NCBI RefSeq assembly: GCF_018760735.1
Contig: NZ_JAHHZN010000012.1
Location: 1 to 64,000, forward strand
Reading direction: 5' to 3'
Source of the DNA: Hymenobacter piscis
GTDB taxonomy: Bacteria; Bacteroidota; Bacteroidia; Cytophagales; Hymenobacteraceae
Length of the DNA stretch: 64,000 nucleotides
Part shown: positions 8,980-18,116 of the stretch, one piece after another
Numbering within the stretch: position 1 is the first letter of the stretch
How the letters are laid out: every line of letters begins with the position of its first letter
Notes under the pieces: generated by a model
What the model was told of the DNA's origin: nothing
Databases searched by the model: none
Seen by the model: the letters and a program-made list of their open reading frames with translations, nothing else
Program-made: the position numbers and the translations under genes

Positions 8980-11055
8980 ATGTTCTACCGCTTTCTGCCG
9001 GCCCTGCTCCTGAGTGGCGGGCTGCTGCTCCTGCCCCTGGTGGCCGCCGCCCAAAGCCCCCAGACCCGCCCCCTGCAGCGGGCCCTGGCCCAGACCCGGG
9101 CCGATACCACGCGGGTGCTGCTGCTGGCCGATCTGGCCGCTACCTACCGCTACTCCCGCTTCGATTCGGTGCAGTACTACGCCCGGCGGGGCCTGCAGCT
9201 GGCCCGGCGCATCGGCTACGCCAAGGGCGAAGGGCGCTGCCTGTCCCGCCTGGGCATTCTGCTCGGCGAGCGGGGCAACCTGCCCCAGGCCCTGCGCGTG
9301 AACCTGCGGGCCCTGGCCCTGAACGAGGCCAGCCACGACGCCGAAGGCACGGCCCGCACCCTCAACCAGACGGGGCTGCTCTACTTCGCCCTCGATGACT
9401 ACCGGCCCTCGCTGCGCTACTACTCCCGGTCCCTGGCCCTGTACCGCCGGGCCGGCACCACCGATACGTCCCAGCTCATCAGCGTCATTGCCAACCTGGG
9501 CGCCAGCTACGAGGGCCTGCACCAGCTCGATTCGGCGGCCTTCTTCCTCAACCGGGCCTGGCAGCTGACTACCCGGGCCCGGCCCGGGGGCTGGAGCTGC
9601 TGGGGCAACCCGGCCCCCTACCTGCTGCGCGAGCTGGGCCTGCTCCAGGCCAGTCAGGGCCATTACCGCGAGGCCCGGTCGTTTTACCGGCGCAGCGCCC
9701 AGGCTTCCCGGCCCGAAAACGACCGGCGCAGCGCCAGCCGGGCCTATCAGTACCTGGCCGAGCTCTACCAGCAGCAGGGCCAGGCCGATTCCAGCATCTT
9801 CTACGCCCGCCAGGCCCTGGCCCTGGCCTACCCCCTGCCCTTCGTGGTGGGCATTCTGCGCAACAGCGCCCTGCTCAGCGAAGCCTTCGAGCGGCGCCGG
9901 CAGCTCGACAGCGCCCTGCAGTACCTGCACATCATGCGCATGGCCCAGGACAGCCTCTACAATCCGCGCCGCATCAAGCAGCTCGATGCCATCGGCTTTG
10001 CCGAGCAGAACCGCCTGCTGGAGCTGGAAGCCGAGCGCCGGCAGCTGCTGACCCGCCTGCGTACCGGGGCCCTGCTGGCGGGGGTGGCCGGGCTGCTGCT
10101 GGCCTCGCTGCTGCTGTGGCGCAGCAACCGCCGCAGGCAGCGCGCCCACCAGCGCCTGCAGGGCCTGCACGCCCAGCTCCGGGGCCAGGCCGAGGAACTC
10201 ACGGAGCAGCGCGACAACCTGGTCCGCACCCTCAGGGAACTCAAGATTGCCCAGGGCCAGCTCGTGCTCCGGGAGCGCATGGCCTCGCTGGGGGAGCTCA
10301 TGGCCGGGGTGTCGCACGAAATCCAGCAGCCCGTGCACAACGTGCGGCGGCTGGCCGCCGTCAGCGCCGAGCTGTGCCAGGAGCTGCGCCAGGAATGGGG
10401 CCGCGGCGGCTTGGCGCCCGGCACCGAGCCGGAGGTAACCGACGAGATGCTGCGCAACCTGGAGCAGAATCAGCGCAAAATTCTGGTTCACAGCCAGCGC
10501 GCCGAGTCCATTGTACGGGGCATGCTGGAATACTCGCAGGGCGGCGGCGGGGCCCGGCAGCTCACCGACCTCAACGGCCTGGCCGAGGAATACCTGCGCC
10601 TGGTCTACCACGACCTGCGGGCCAAAAACCGCTACTTCAACGCGGCCCTGCTCCTGCGCCTCGACCCCACCCTGGAACGCCTGAGCGTGGTGCGCCAGGA
10701 CCTGGGCCGGGCCCTGGTAGGCGTCTTCAGCGCCGCCCTGCTGGCCGTGCAGCAACGCCAGCAGGCCGGGGAAGAAGACTACGTCCCTCAGGTGGAGCTC
10801 AGCACCCGCGCTACCGCGGCCAACCTCGAAATCCGGGTGCGCGACAACGGCCCGGCCCGGTCGGCCGACGCGCTGGCTACCTTGTTTCAACGGTTTCCGG
10901 CCGGGGCCGAGGGGGCCCTTTCGCTGGCTTTGAGCCACGACCTGATTACGCGGGGGCACGGCGGCACGCTCACGGCCCGCAGCTTCCCCGGCCAGGAGGG
11001 CACCGAGTACTGCATCCGCCTGCCGCTGCCCCCCGCCGGCTCGCCCGGCCCCTGA
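8980..11055 (+). CDS. TPR-containing sensor histidine kinase with an aberrant ATP-binding domain
   Basis: 691 residues. A signal peptide is followed by about six TPR-like helical repeats (residues 30-340), one membrane helix (about 361-383), a coiled-coil linker and a dimerisation/phosphoacceptor segment GELMAGVSHEIQQP with His near residue 446. The start at ATG 8980 gives a clean signal peptide. The kinase ATPase domain keeps a VRDNGP Asp box, but the N-box helix reads LGRALVGVFSAALLAV where active relatives carry an Asn that binds Mg-ATP. The domain may therefore be weak or inactive, acting as a regulator. No response regulator gene is adjacent. Confidence 0.85.
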   Translation: MFYRFLPALLLSGGLLLLPLVAAAQSPQTRPLQRALAQTRADTTRVLLLADLAATYRYSRFDSVQYYARRGLQLARRIGYAKGEGRCLSRLGILLGERGNLPQALRVNLRALALNEASHDAEGTARTLNQTGLLYFALDDYRPSLRYYSRSLALYRRAGTTDTSQLISVIANLGASYEGLHQLDSAAFFLNRAWQLTTRARPGGWSCWGNPAPYLLRELGLLQASQGHYREARSFYRRSAQASRPENDRRSASRAYQYLAELYQQQGQADSSIFYARQALALAYPLPFVVGILRNSALLSEAFERRRQLDSALQYLHIMRMAQDSLYNPRRIKQLDAIGFAEQNRLLELEAERRQLLTRLRTGALLAGVAGLLLASLLLWRSNRRRQRAHQRLQGLHAQLRGQAEELTEQRDNLVRTLRELKIAQGQLVLRERMASLGELMAGVSHEIQQPVHNVRRLAAVSAELCQELRQEWGRGGLAPGTEPEVTDEMLRNLEQNQRKILVHSQRAESIVRGMLEYSQGGGGARQLTDLNGLAEEYLRLVYHDLRAKNRYFNAALLLRLDPTLERLSVVRQDLGRALVGVFSAALLAVQQRQQAGEEDYVPQVELSTRATAANLEIRVRDNGPARSADALATLFQRFPAGAEGALSLALSHDLITRGHGGTLTARSFPGQEGTEYCIRLPLPPAGSPGP

Positions 11056-11339
11056 AACCAGCCCGAGCGAAGGCCGCCGGGAGTAGCCGCCGGGGGCCGG
11101 GACCGGGTCACAATTAAACGCGGTTGCTGGCCGAGGCAGGGGATTGAAACCAGGTTTCCAGGGCCGAATTCAGTTACCGGGCCGCTTACAGGCCCGGCAG
11201 CCGGGCGGTACGGCATGTCACAACGGCGGGGGCACTGACCTTGGCCCCGGGGCGGGCCGGGGCCATCTTTGCGTATCCCTCGGGCGGACGGCGGCCTGCC
11301 GGTCGTCGCCCGTCCCTACCGTCCCCCTTTTCCACAACC
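11056..11339 (+). promoter_or_regulatory. intergenic region with a possible small-RNA promoter
   Basis: No protein gene is visible. A -7-like box CATCTTTG lies near 11262-11269 on the + strand, about 70 bp before a perfect terminator at 11340-11383. Between them a GGGCGGACGG...CGTCGCCCGTCC stem can be drawn. This could be a short transcript of about 110 nt; it remains a candidate only. Confidence 0.3.
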
Positions 11340-11383
11340 AAAAAGCGCGAGCCCCGGACTCAGGTCCGGGGCTCGCGCTTTTT
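11340..11383. terminator. perfect bidirectional Rho-independent terminator
   Basis: AAAAAGCGCGAGCCCCGGAC at 11340-11359 is the exact complement of the sequence ending at 11383, with a 4-nt TCAG centre. A-run and T-run flank the stem on both sides, so it can stop transcription from both directions: the kinase or a small RNA on +, and the DUF389 gene on -. Confidence 0.88.
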
Positions 11384-11463
11384 AAGGGCTTCCCATTTCG
11401 AATTATCCGCTCTGTAGCCCACTCATTCACAGGCGCTATACTCCTCCTGATGCAATTACCGCT

Positions 11464-12933
11464 TTACCTGGCTGTCGGCCGGTTCCGGGCGGGGGAACGT
11501 TGCTCCGGGGCCGGCGGGGCGGCCAGTGCCGGAGCCGTCGGGACGGCCGCTGCCGGGGCGGCTTCCACCAGCAGCTCCAGCCGCGGCCGCTTGGTGCGCA
11601 GGCGCAGCCAGCGGGAGAGCTGCTGCTGCTCGGCCGACGCCAGCCGCGGCCGCACCTCCAGACTCACCACCAGCACCGTGTCGGGGGGCAGCGAGTCGGT
11701 GGGCCGGGCGGGGCGGACCAGCTCGCCCAGGGCCAGGCGCCGCACGGCGGGGTGCTCCACCTGCACCTCGCCCAGCAGGTCGGCGGCGGCGGGCAGGTCC
11801 GTGTGACTGGCCGTCACCAGCTGCTGAAGGCGGGCCAGCTCGGCCGCGTACTGGCTCTGGGTCTGACTCTGGCGGGCGCGTACATCGGCCAGCAGGTTCT
11901 GGCGCAGGGCGTTGGCATCGAGCGAATCGTAGGCCTGCAGGCCCTGGCGGACGGTGAGCGTGGTGGGCGCCAGGTCGTAGCGGGCCAGGCGCTGGCGGGC
12001 CTGGCGCAGGCGCAGCGTATCGACGGGGCGGCCCACCAGCAGCACGTTGATGGTACGCTCGCGCGAATCGACCTGGCGCGTGACCACGTAGCTGCCGGGG
12101 AAGTTAAGTTGCTCGGCCACGAAGGTTTCGGCCGCGTGCTCGTACACGGAGCGCTGCACGATGCGGGCACCCAGCCACACGCTGGGCCCCGCCACCACGG
12201 CGGCGGCCAGCAGCATCAGGCGGCGCACCCGCCGGGCCCGCTCCTCATCCTGAAACTGATAGGCGGGCAGCTGCAGAAAGCGCATGACCAGAAACGAGGC
12301 CAGGGTAATGAACACGCAGTTGATGGAAAACAGGTAGGAGGCCCCCAGGGCGTAGCCCGGGTTGCCCGAGGCCAGCCCGTAGCCGGCCGTGCACAGGGGC
12401 GGCATGAGGGCCGTGGCAATGGCCACGCCCGGCAGCACGTTGCTTTTTTCCCGGCGCGTCAGGCCCACGGCCCCGGCCAGCCCCCCGAACAGGGCAATGA
12501 GCACGTCCCAGATGGTGGGCTCGGTGCGGGCCAGCAGCTCCGACTGGGGCCCGCTCAGGGGCGTCAGCCAGAAGTAGAGCGTGGAGGTGAGCAGGCTGAT
12601 GCCCACGGCCAGCCCCAGGCTGCGGATGGCCCGCTTGAGCAGGCCCGGGTTGTTGGTCGACAGCCCGTAGCCCAGCGTCACGAGCGGCCCCATCAGGGGC
12701 GAAATCAGCATGGCCCCGATGACGACGGCCGTGGAATTGACGTTGAGCCCGACCGAGGCAATGAGGATGGCGAAGATGAGCACCCACAGGTTGGTGCCCC
12801 GGAACGAGACGCCGGCCTCAATGTCCTCCGCAATGTCGGCCGGGGTGGCCATATCGTCGCGCAGGTTGAAACGGTGGCGCAGAAAACGCAGCAGGAAGCG
12901 CAGCAGCACGGCGGGGTACTCGGACACGGACAT
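11464..12933 (-). CDS. DUF389 (TIGR00341-type) membrane protein
   Basis: 489 residues. The N-terminal two thirds hold six or so membrane segments with the family hallmark motifs GAMLISPLMGPL and ALMPPLCTAGYGLA. The C-terminal third is a soluble domain ending in a Pro/Ala-rich tail. The family is widespread but its function is not settled. A -7 box TATCTTTG (12986-12993 on the minus strand) lies about 53 bp upstream. The gene is divergent from the following PAS kinase. Confidence 0.88.
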   Translation of the reverse strand: MSVSEYPAVLLRFLLRFLRHRFNLRDDMATPADIAEDIEAGVSFRGTNLWVLIFAILIASVGLNVNSTAVVIGAMLISPLMGPLVTLGYGLSTNNPGLLKRAIRSLGLAVGISLLTSTLYFWLTPLSGPQSELLARTEPTIWDVLIALFGGLAGAVGLTRREKSNVLPGVAIATALMPPLCTAGYGLASGNPGYALGASYLFSINCVFITLASFLVMRFLQLPAYQFQDEERARRVRRLMLLAAAVVAGPSVWLGARIVQRSVYEHAAETFVAEQLNFPGSYVVTRQVDSRERTINVLLVGRPVDTLRLRQARQRLARYDLAPTTLTVRQGLQAYDSLDANALRQNLLADVRARQSQTQSQYAAELARLQQLVTASHTDLPAAADLLGEVQVEHPAVRRLALGELVRPARPTDSLPPDTVLVVSLEVRPRLASAEQQQLSRWLRLRTKRPRLELLVEAAPAAAVPTAPALAAPPAPEQRSPARNRPTAR

Positions 12934-12985
12934 GAGGGCAATGGTAACGGTGGGAAGTGCCGGGGCGGCCCGGCTCCGGCGGCCC

Positions 12986-12993
12986 CAAAGATA
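12986..12993 (-). promoter_or_regulatory. -7 promoter box (TATCTTTG) of the DUF389 gene
   Basis: A match to TAnnTTTG on the minus strand, leaving a leader of roughly 45 nt before the DUF389 ATG. Confidence 0.5.
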
Positions 12994-13082
12994 CGCAGCC
13001 CGCTACGTGCGCCGCCCCCGGAGTTTGGCGTAACTTACCGGCCCGGACGCCTGGCCCCGGCGCCCCGTTTTGTTGGCTGACC

Positions 13083-15371
13083 ATGACTGATTTCCCCCTT
13101 CCGGAAGATAGCCGCGCCGCTTCCGACCCCGCCACGCCGGCCGGGCTCCGGCAGCAGATCCGGGACCTGCAGCGCCGGCAGGCCGAGCTCATCGGGCACT
13201 ACGAGGCCCGGCTCCGGGACGCACAGTGCTTCCGCAGTTTGTTCGAGCAGAATCAGGATGCCATGCTGCTGCTGCGCGACAACCACTTTGTGGACTGCAA
13301 CGCGGCCGCCCTGCGTCTGCTCAACCTTGCCAGTAAAGCCCAGGTGCTGGGCCGGCACGCGGCCGACTTCTCGCCGGACTACCAGCCCGACGGCCACCAC
13401 TCGCGCACCCGCGCCGACGAGCTCTGGGCCCACACGCTCCGCCAGGGCCATTCCCGGTTTGAGTGGTGCTGGCGGTACACAGCTCAGGAAGAGTGCTGGG
13501 AAGACATCATGCAAACCGTTGTTGCCGATGGGCAGGGCGTGCTGGTACAGGCCACCTGGCGCGATATTTCGGCCCGGAAGCAGGCCGACCGGCGGCTGCA
13601 GCAAAGCGAGCAGCGGCTGCAGCAGGCCCTGCAGGCGGCCGCGCTGGGCCTTATTGACTGGGACCTGGCTACCGACGTCTGGTCCGGCGACGCCCGGACC
13701 CAGACCGTGCTGGGCCTGGCCCCGGAGCCGGCCGGCCCCGGCCCCGGCGCCCCGGTTCGCGCCCGCCTGCACCCGGCCGACCTCGCCGGATTTCAGGCCC
13801 TGCTCAGCCCCCCCCCGGCCGGCCCGCCGGCCCTGCGGGAGCTGGAGTTCCGGGTGCGGCGCACCGATGGCACGGAAGGTTACGTGGCCCTGGCAGGGCA
13901 CGTGGAAACCACGCCCGCCTACCCGGCCGGCCGCCTGCTGGGCCTGGTACACGACCGCACCGGCCACTACCTCACCCAGCGGGAGCTCAGCTACAAAACC
14001 CGCCTGCTGGACCACATCCTGGCCCACCTGCCCGTGCTGCTGGCCCGCCTGAGCCCCGCGGGCGAGTACCGGGAGCTGATCGGGGCCGGCTTGCGCCGCC
14101 TGCAGCTGACCGACAACGAGCTGGCCGGGCAGTCCGTTTTCGAGGTCTTTCCGGCCCTGGCCGCGGCCGCGCACCGCCTGCTGGCCGGCGAGCAGGTCAA
14201 CGTTGTGAGTTCCGGCGTGGTGGCAGATGAGCCGGTGCACTTTCAGCAGTACGGTTTTTTTGATGCCGAACGCAACGAGGCCATCATGTTCGGCATCGAT
14301 ATTACCGACCACGAACGGCGCCGGGCCGAGCTGGAGCAGCAGCAGCAGTTCACGCAGCGCCTGCTCGACCACAGCATCGACGCCATCATTGCCTTCGACA
14401 GCGAGCTGCGGATTATAGCCTGGAATGCCCAGACGGCCGTTATGTCGGGCATTCCGGCCCGGCAGGCCCTGGGCCGCCGCTGCGCCGAGGTTATCCCCAA
14501 AGTGGCCCACGACCCCACCTTTCAGCGGCTCATCCACCAGGCCCTGCGCGGGGAAGCCGCCCAGGAGCTGAGCTGGACGGGCCGCTACTACGCCGGACAG
14601 CTCGACATGAATCTGCTCCCGCTGGCCCTGCCCAACCTGCCCCCCGGCGCCCTGCTCATCGCCCGCGACGTGACCCAGCGCGAGCAGCTGCGCGCTGAAA
14701 CCACCCGCCTCAAACTCCGGCAGCAGCAGTTGGTACTTTCCGCCATCCTGACCACCCAGGAGCAGGAGCGGCGGCGCATTGCCGAGGCCCTGCACAACGG
14801 CGTGGGCCAGCTGCTGTACGCCACCAGCCTGCACCTGAGTCAGCTGCCCGCCGGCCCCGCCCTCCACGCCGGCCAGCAGTTGCTCAAGGAAGCCATCCGG
14901 GCCACCCGCAGCATTTCCTTTGAGCTGACGCCCCGTATTCTGGAAGACTTCGGCCTGCCCGTAGCCCTGCGGGAACTCACCGACCGGGTGCCGGCCAGCC
15001 CGCTTCAGCTGGAGCTCCGACTCGGGGGCCTGGAGGCACCGCTGGCCTCCCCGATCCAGATTGCCGTCTACCGCATCGTGCAGGAGCTGCTCAACAACAT
15101 GATGCGGCACGCCAACGCCCATCAGGGTCGCATCAGCGTAGAGCAGGAGCCGGAACAGCTACGCATCCGCGTCACCGACGACGGGGTGGGCTTCGCGGCC
15201 GGGGCACCCCATCCGTCCGGGGGAATCGGGCTGGCGGGCGTCCGCAACCGGGTGGAGTTGCTTGGTGGCACGCTCACCATTACTTCCGCCCCGGGCCAGG
15301 GCACGGCCATTGCCATCCGCCTGCCGCTCGCACCTCCCGCCCCCAACGACAACGGGCCCTCCGGCGACTAA
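13083..15371 (+). CDS. multi-PAS sensor histidine kinase, HisKA_3 (NarX/DesK) type
   Basis: 762 residues with no membrane segment, so it is probably cytoplasmic. About four PAS-like domains lie between residues 45 and 540 (for example FEQNQDAMLLLRDNHFVDCN and LDHSIDAIIAFDSELRIIAW). The phosphoacceptor helix reads QEQERRRIAEALHNGVGQLL with His near residue 571; many family members have HDG here and this one has HNG. The ATPase domain is intact, with ELLNNMMRHA (N-box), VTDDGVGF and GIGLAGVRNR. ATG 13083 is preferred because upstream sequence is promoter region shared with DUF389. A STAS protein follows on the same strand. Confidence 0.88.
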   Translation: MTDFPLPEDSRAASDPATPAGLRQQIRDLQRRQAELIGHYEARLRDAQCFRSLFEQNQDAMLLLRDNHFVDCNAAALRLLNLASKAQVLGRHAADFSPDYQPDGHHSRTRADELWAHTLRQGHSRFEWCWRYTAQEECWEDIMQTVVADGQGVLVQATWRDISARKQADRRLQQSEQRLQQALQAAALGLIDWDLATDVWSGDARTQTVLGLAPEPAGPGPGAPVRARLHPADLAGFQALLSPPPAGPPALRELEFRVRRTDGTEGYVALAGHVETTPAYPAGRLLGLVHDRTGHYLTQRELSYKTRLLDHILAHLPVLLARLSPAGEYRELIGAGLRRLQLTDNELAGQSVFEVFPALAAAAHRLLAGEQVNVVSSGVVADEPVHFQQYGFFDAERNEAIMFGIDITDHERRRAELEQQQQFTQRLLDHSIDAIIAFDSELRIIAWNAQTAVMSGIPARQALGRRCAEVIPKVAHDPTFQRLIHQALRGEAAQELSWTGRYYAGQLDMNLLPLALPNLPPGALLIARDVTQREQLRAETTRLKLRQQQLVLSAILTTQEQERRRIAEALHNGVGQLLYATSLHLSQLPAGPALHAGQQLLKEAIRATRSISFELTPRILEDFGLPVALRELTDRVPASPLQLELRLGGLEAPLASPIQIAVYRIVQELLNNMMRHANAHQGRISVEQEPEQLRIRVTDDGVGFAAGAPHPSGGIGLAGVRNRVELLGGTLTITSAPGQGTAIAIRLPLAPPAPNDNGPSGD

Positions 15372-15445
15372 TCCGATGGTACTTTACGGGTAAATACGGA
15401 GTGATAATCCGTACTTCAACCAGTCAATTCCTGGGCCGGCGAAGT

Positions 15446-15453
15446 TAGCTTTG
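15446..15453 (+). promoter_or_regulatory. -7 promoter box (TAGCTTTG) of the STAS-like gene
   Basis: TAnnTTTG 55 bp before the STAS-like start codon, with a separate promoter therefore likely even though the kinase gene is just upstream. Confidence 0.45.
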
Positions 15454-15508
15454 CTCAGATCCTATCCGAGTGAGTCATCCCCTTCCTTTCTCCTGCCGCT
15501 GCCAGCCT

Positions 15509-15901
15509 ATGCCTTCCTTCGCCATTCATACGGGATATCACCAGGGCCGGGCCGGCATCAGCCTGCGCGGCAGCTGCCTGGATCCGGCCGATGCCAACTG
15601 CCTGGAACAGGGCCTGGCCCTGCTGCTGACCACGGCCCGCACCCAAATCTGGCTCGACTGCCAGCAGCTGGAAAGCCTGAGCCCGCTGGGCCAGCGCGTC
15701 TGGCTCTGGGCCGATAACCAGGCCCGCGCCGCCGGGGTGACCCTGTACTGGTGCGGCCTGCGCCCCGCCGTACTGGAGCAACTGCGCGAAAGCGGCCTGG
15801 CGTTGCTGCTCAAAATGGGCCCTGCCACTGCTTACCAGGGGCCGGCGGAGCTGCTGCGCAACCCGGAGGCCTTGCTGGCTCTGCCTGCTCCGGGCTACTG
15901 A
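15509..15901 (+). CDS. STAS-domain-like protein
   Basis: 130 residues with the alternation of strands and helices of an anti-sigma-factor antagonist: a first strand GRAGISLRGSCLDP, a central IWLDCQQLESLSPLGQRVW with the usual Asp-Cys-x-x-Leu segment, and a helix AVLEQLRESGLALLLKM. The phosphorylatable Ser position of classical SpoIIAA proteins reads as LSPLG. The gene follows a PAS histidine kinase, and this pairing of kinase and STAS protein suggests a signalling link (inference). Confidence 0.6.
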   Translation: MPSFAIHTGYHQGRAGISLRGSCLDPADANCLEQGLALLLTTARTQIWLDCQQLESLSPLGQRVWLWADNQARAAGVTLYWCGLRPAVLEQLRESGLALLLKMGPATAYQGPAELLRNPEALLALPAPGY

Positions 15902-15922
15902 GCCGCCCCTCGGCGGCCCGGG

Positions 15923-16351
15923 TTAGTGCCCGCGGGCCAGCAGGGCAATGCCCCCCACGATGCTCACCAGCCCCAGCGCCTGGCTCCACGAGAGGGTTTC
16001 GCGCAGCACCACCACGCCCAGCAGGGCCGTGATCAGCACGGAGCCGCCCACAATCACGGGCGTGCCCACCGACGACGGCAGGCCCCGGCTGAACACTACG
16101 AAGGTCAGGATTTCGGCCAGGCCCACGCCCAGGCCCGCCAGTAGCGCCAGCCCGGCGCCTTTGCGGCTGATGTCGAGCGGGTAGCCCTGCAGGTGGCGCA
16201 CCAGCAGCCAGATGCTGCCCAAAGCGGCGGCCACCAGCTGCAGAATAACGGCCCCGGCGGCGGCCGAAATATGGTCGGCGGCCAGTTTGATGAAGAAGTT
16301 ATAGCCCGTCAGGCACAGGGCCGTGAGCAGGGCCAGCAGCAGCCAGGGCAT
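15923..16351 (-). CDS. half-size EamA/DMT-family membrane transporter
   Basis: 142 residues forming four to five membrane helices, equal to one EamA repeat. The C-terminal half PVIVGGSVLITALLGVVVL followed by RETLSWSQALGLVSIVGGI is typical of the drug/metabolite transporter superfamily. Full members have two repeats in 280-300 residues, so this one probably works as a dimer, as small EmrE-like relatives do. Substrate unknown. The DUF4259 gene is 12 bp upstream on the same strand, consistent with one transcript. Confidence 0.78.
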   Translation of the reverse strand: MPWLLLALLTALCLTGYNFFIKLAADHISAAAGAVILQLVAAALGSIWLLVRHLQGYPLDISRKGAGLALLAGLGVGLAEILTFVVFSRGLPSSVGTPVIVGGSVLITALLGVVVLRETLSWSQALGLVSIVGGIALLARGH

Positions 16352-16363
16352 GAAGCGGGGAAG

Positions 16364-16768
16364 TTAGGCGGGCTTATCGAGGCGCTTGAGCAGCTGGCGC
16401 TGCTGGGCCTCCCAGTTCTCGAATTCGTCGCTTTCCTCCCACAGCTCCCGCAGCTCCGATTCCTCGCCCAGCACGCCCAGCACGGCCTGCTGAGCCGGGC
16501 GGCGCAGGGGCTCCACGTGGGCCAGGGTCAGGCGCGGGATGATGCCCAGCAAATCGTTGGGGAAGTTGCGGGCGGGCTTGCCCAGGATGGCGGCCACAAT
16601 TTCGGCCGCGGCCAGGGCTTCGCTGCCCAGGTCGCCGTCGAGGTACTCGCCGGCCGTGACGGCGGCCAGGGCCTGCGCCAGCAGTTCGGCGGAGGGTTCG
16701 GCCTTGAAGTCCTCGGCGAAATCAGCGGCCAGGTCGTTGTCGAAATTGTAGTAGCCCCAGGCTCCCAT
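16364..16768 (-). CDS. DUF4259 domain protein
   Basis: 134 residues, acidic, starting MGAWGYYNFDNDLAADFAED, which is the characteristic N-terminal signature of DUF4259 (G-x-W-G...F-x-N-D-x-A-x-D). It is followed by a helical part with GEYLDGDLGSEALAAAE. Function unknown. It shares a likely transcript with the small DMT transporter that begins 12 bp further on. Confidence 0.85.
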   Translation of the reverse strand: MGAWGYYNFDNDLAADFAEDFKAEPSAELLAQALAAVTAGEYLDGDLGSEALAAAEIVAAILGKPARNFPNDLLGIIPRLTLAHVEPLRRPAQQAVLGVLGEESELRELWEESDEFENWEAQQRQLLKRLDKPA

Positions 16769-16924
16769 GACGCGTGAAAAAGTGAACGATGAACTGTGAG
16801 GTGGAAATATACGAGGCCCGGCTCAGTAATCGTAGCGAAACAGCGTGGAAGCCGGGGCCGGAGCCAGCAAACCCACGGACGGTGCGCAGCAGGCGCAGAG
16901 CGGCTTCCGTGCCGTGCCTCCCTC

Positions 16925-17914
16925 CTACTTGAACTTCTCCTTGAGCAGCTCGATTTCCACGGCCGGGGAAATCTTCTCGTAGAGGATGTGGTAGGCGGCC
17001 GACGTGATGGGCATGGACACCTGGAGCTTGCGGTTGACCTCGTAAATGCTCTTGACGGCGTAGTAGCCCTCGGCCACCATGTTCATTTCCATCTGGGCCG
17101 ATTTCACGGAGTAGCCCCGGCCCACCATGTTGCCGAAGGTGCGGTTGCGCGAGAACTGCGAGTAGGCCGTCACCAGCAAGTCGCCCAGGTAGGCCGAGCC
17201 CGACAGGTCGCGGGGCTGGGGGTTGAGCGCGTGCACGAAGCGGCGCATTTCCTGCACCGCGTTGCTCACCAGCACGGCCTGGAAGTTGTCGCCGTAGCCC
17301 AGGCCGTGGGCAATGCCGCCGGTGAGGGCAATGATGTTCTTCATCACGGCAAAGTACTCGATGCCGTCGAGGTCGGTGGCGGGGTTGGCCTTCACGTAGC
17401 GGTTGCGCAGCAGGCGGCTGAAGTCTTCGGCCAGGTCGGCATCGGGCGAGCCGATGGTCAGGTAGCTCTGCTTTTCGAGGGCCACTTCCTCGGCGTGGCA
17501 GGGTCCGGCCACCACGCCCAGGCGGGTGTGGGGCAGGCGGAAGCGCTCGGCCACGTAGTCGGTCACCAGCACGTTCTTGCCCGGAATCATGCCCTTGATG
17601 GCCGAAATAATCCGCTTGCCCTTGAGCGCGTCGCGGTCGAGCTTTTCCAGGTTGCTTTGCACGAAGGCGGCGGGCACGGCCAGCACCAGCCAGTCGGCGG
17701 CGGCCACGGCCTCGCTCAGGTCAGTAGTGGGCAGCACCCACTCCAGGTCGTGGGCCACGGAGGAGAGGTAGCGCGGGTTGTGGCGGGTGCGCAGCAGGTG
17801 CTGCACGTCGTCCTTGCTGCGCATCCACCAATGGACGCGGCTGCCGTTTTCGGAGAGGATTTTGGTCAGCGCGGTGGCCCAGGAGCCGCCGCCGAGCATG
17901 GCAATTTTTTCCAA
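16925..17914 (-). CDS. gpsA: NAD(P)H-dependent glycerol-3-phosphate dehydrogenase
   Basis: 329 residues. It reduces dihydroxyacetone phosphate to sn-glycerol-3-phosphate for phospholipid synthesis. The Rossmann motif MLGGGSWATALTK lies at the N-terminus, and the family's KNIIALTGGIAHGLGYGDN segment and AYLGDLLVTAYSQFSRNR follow. I place the start at TTG 17914 (giving MEKIAMLGGG): the next upstream codons are made of the GGGTGAAT tandem repeats and would give a spurious Pro/Ser/His-rich tail. The repeat element thus reaches the translation start. Confidence 0.92.
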   Translation of the reverse strand: MEKIAMLGGGSWATALTKILSENGSRVHWWMRSKDDVQHLLRTRHNPRYLSSVAHDLEWVLPTTDLSEAVAAADWLVLAVPAAFVQSNLEKLDRDALKGKRIISAIKGMIPGKNVLVTDYVAERFRLPHTRLGVVAGPCHAEEVALEKQSYLTIGSPDADLAEDFSRLLRNRYVKANPATDLDGIEYFAVMKNIIALTGGIAHGLGYGDNFQAVLVSNAVQEMRRFVHALNPQPRDLSGSAYLGDLLVTAYSQFSRNRTFGNMVGRGYSVKSAQMEMNMVAEGYYAVKSIYEVNRKLQVSMPITSAAYHILYEKISPAVEIELLKEKFK

Positions 17915-18116
17915 GAGAATGGGTGAATGGGTGAATGAGGGACTCGGTGAATGCGGGACTCGGTGGTGAACAGGCAAACAAAGAACGTCATTCCGAGCGA
18001 AGCGCAGAATCTCGCGTGCAGTCGTTGTCCGAATAACCGTTCAGCAACTGCACGCGAGATTCTGCGCTTCGCTCGGAATGACGTTGTTCACGCATTCACC
18101 GAGTCACGCATTCACC
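17915..18116. repeat. palindromic intergenic element B, 39-bp perfect arms
   Basis: Arms 17984-18022 and 18047-18085 are perfectly complementary over 39 nt (core AACGTCATTCCGAGCGAAGC, continuing to CTCGCGTGCAGT), with a 24-nt loop. Outside them, GGGTGAAT/GACTCGGTGAAT units on the left face ATTCACCGAGTC/GCATTCACCC on the right. The element fills the gap between the stop of the HlyD gene and the start of gpsA. Confidence 0.92.

Noticed and set aside
17915..17977. Longer gpsA start with a Pro/Ser/His-rich N-terminus
   Set aside because: These residues are translated tandem repeats; GpsA proteins begin a few residues before the Rossmann motif.
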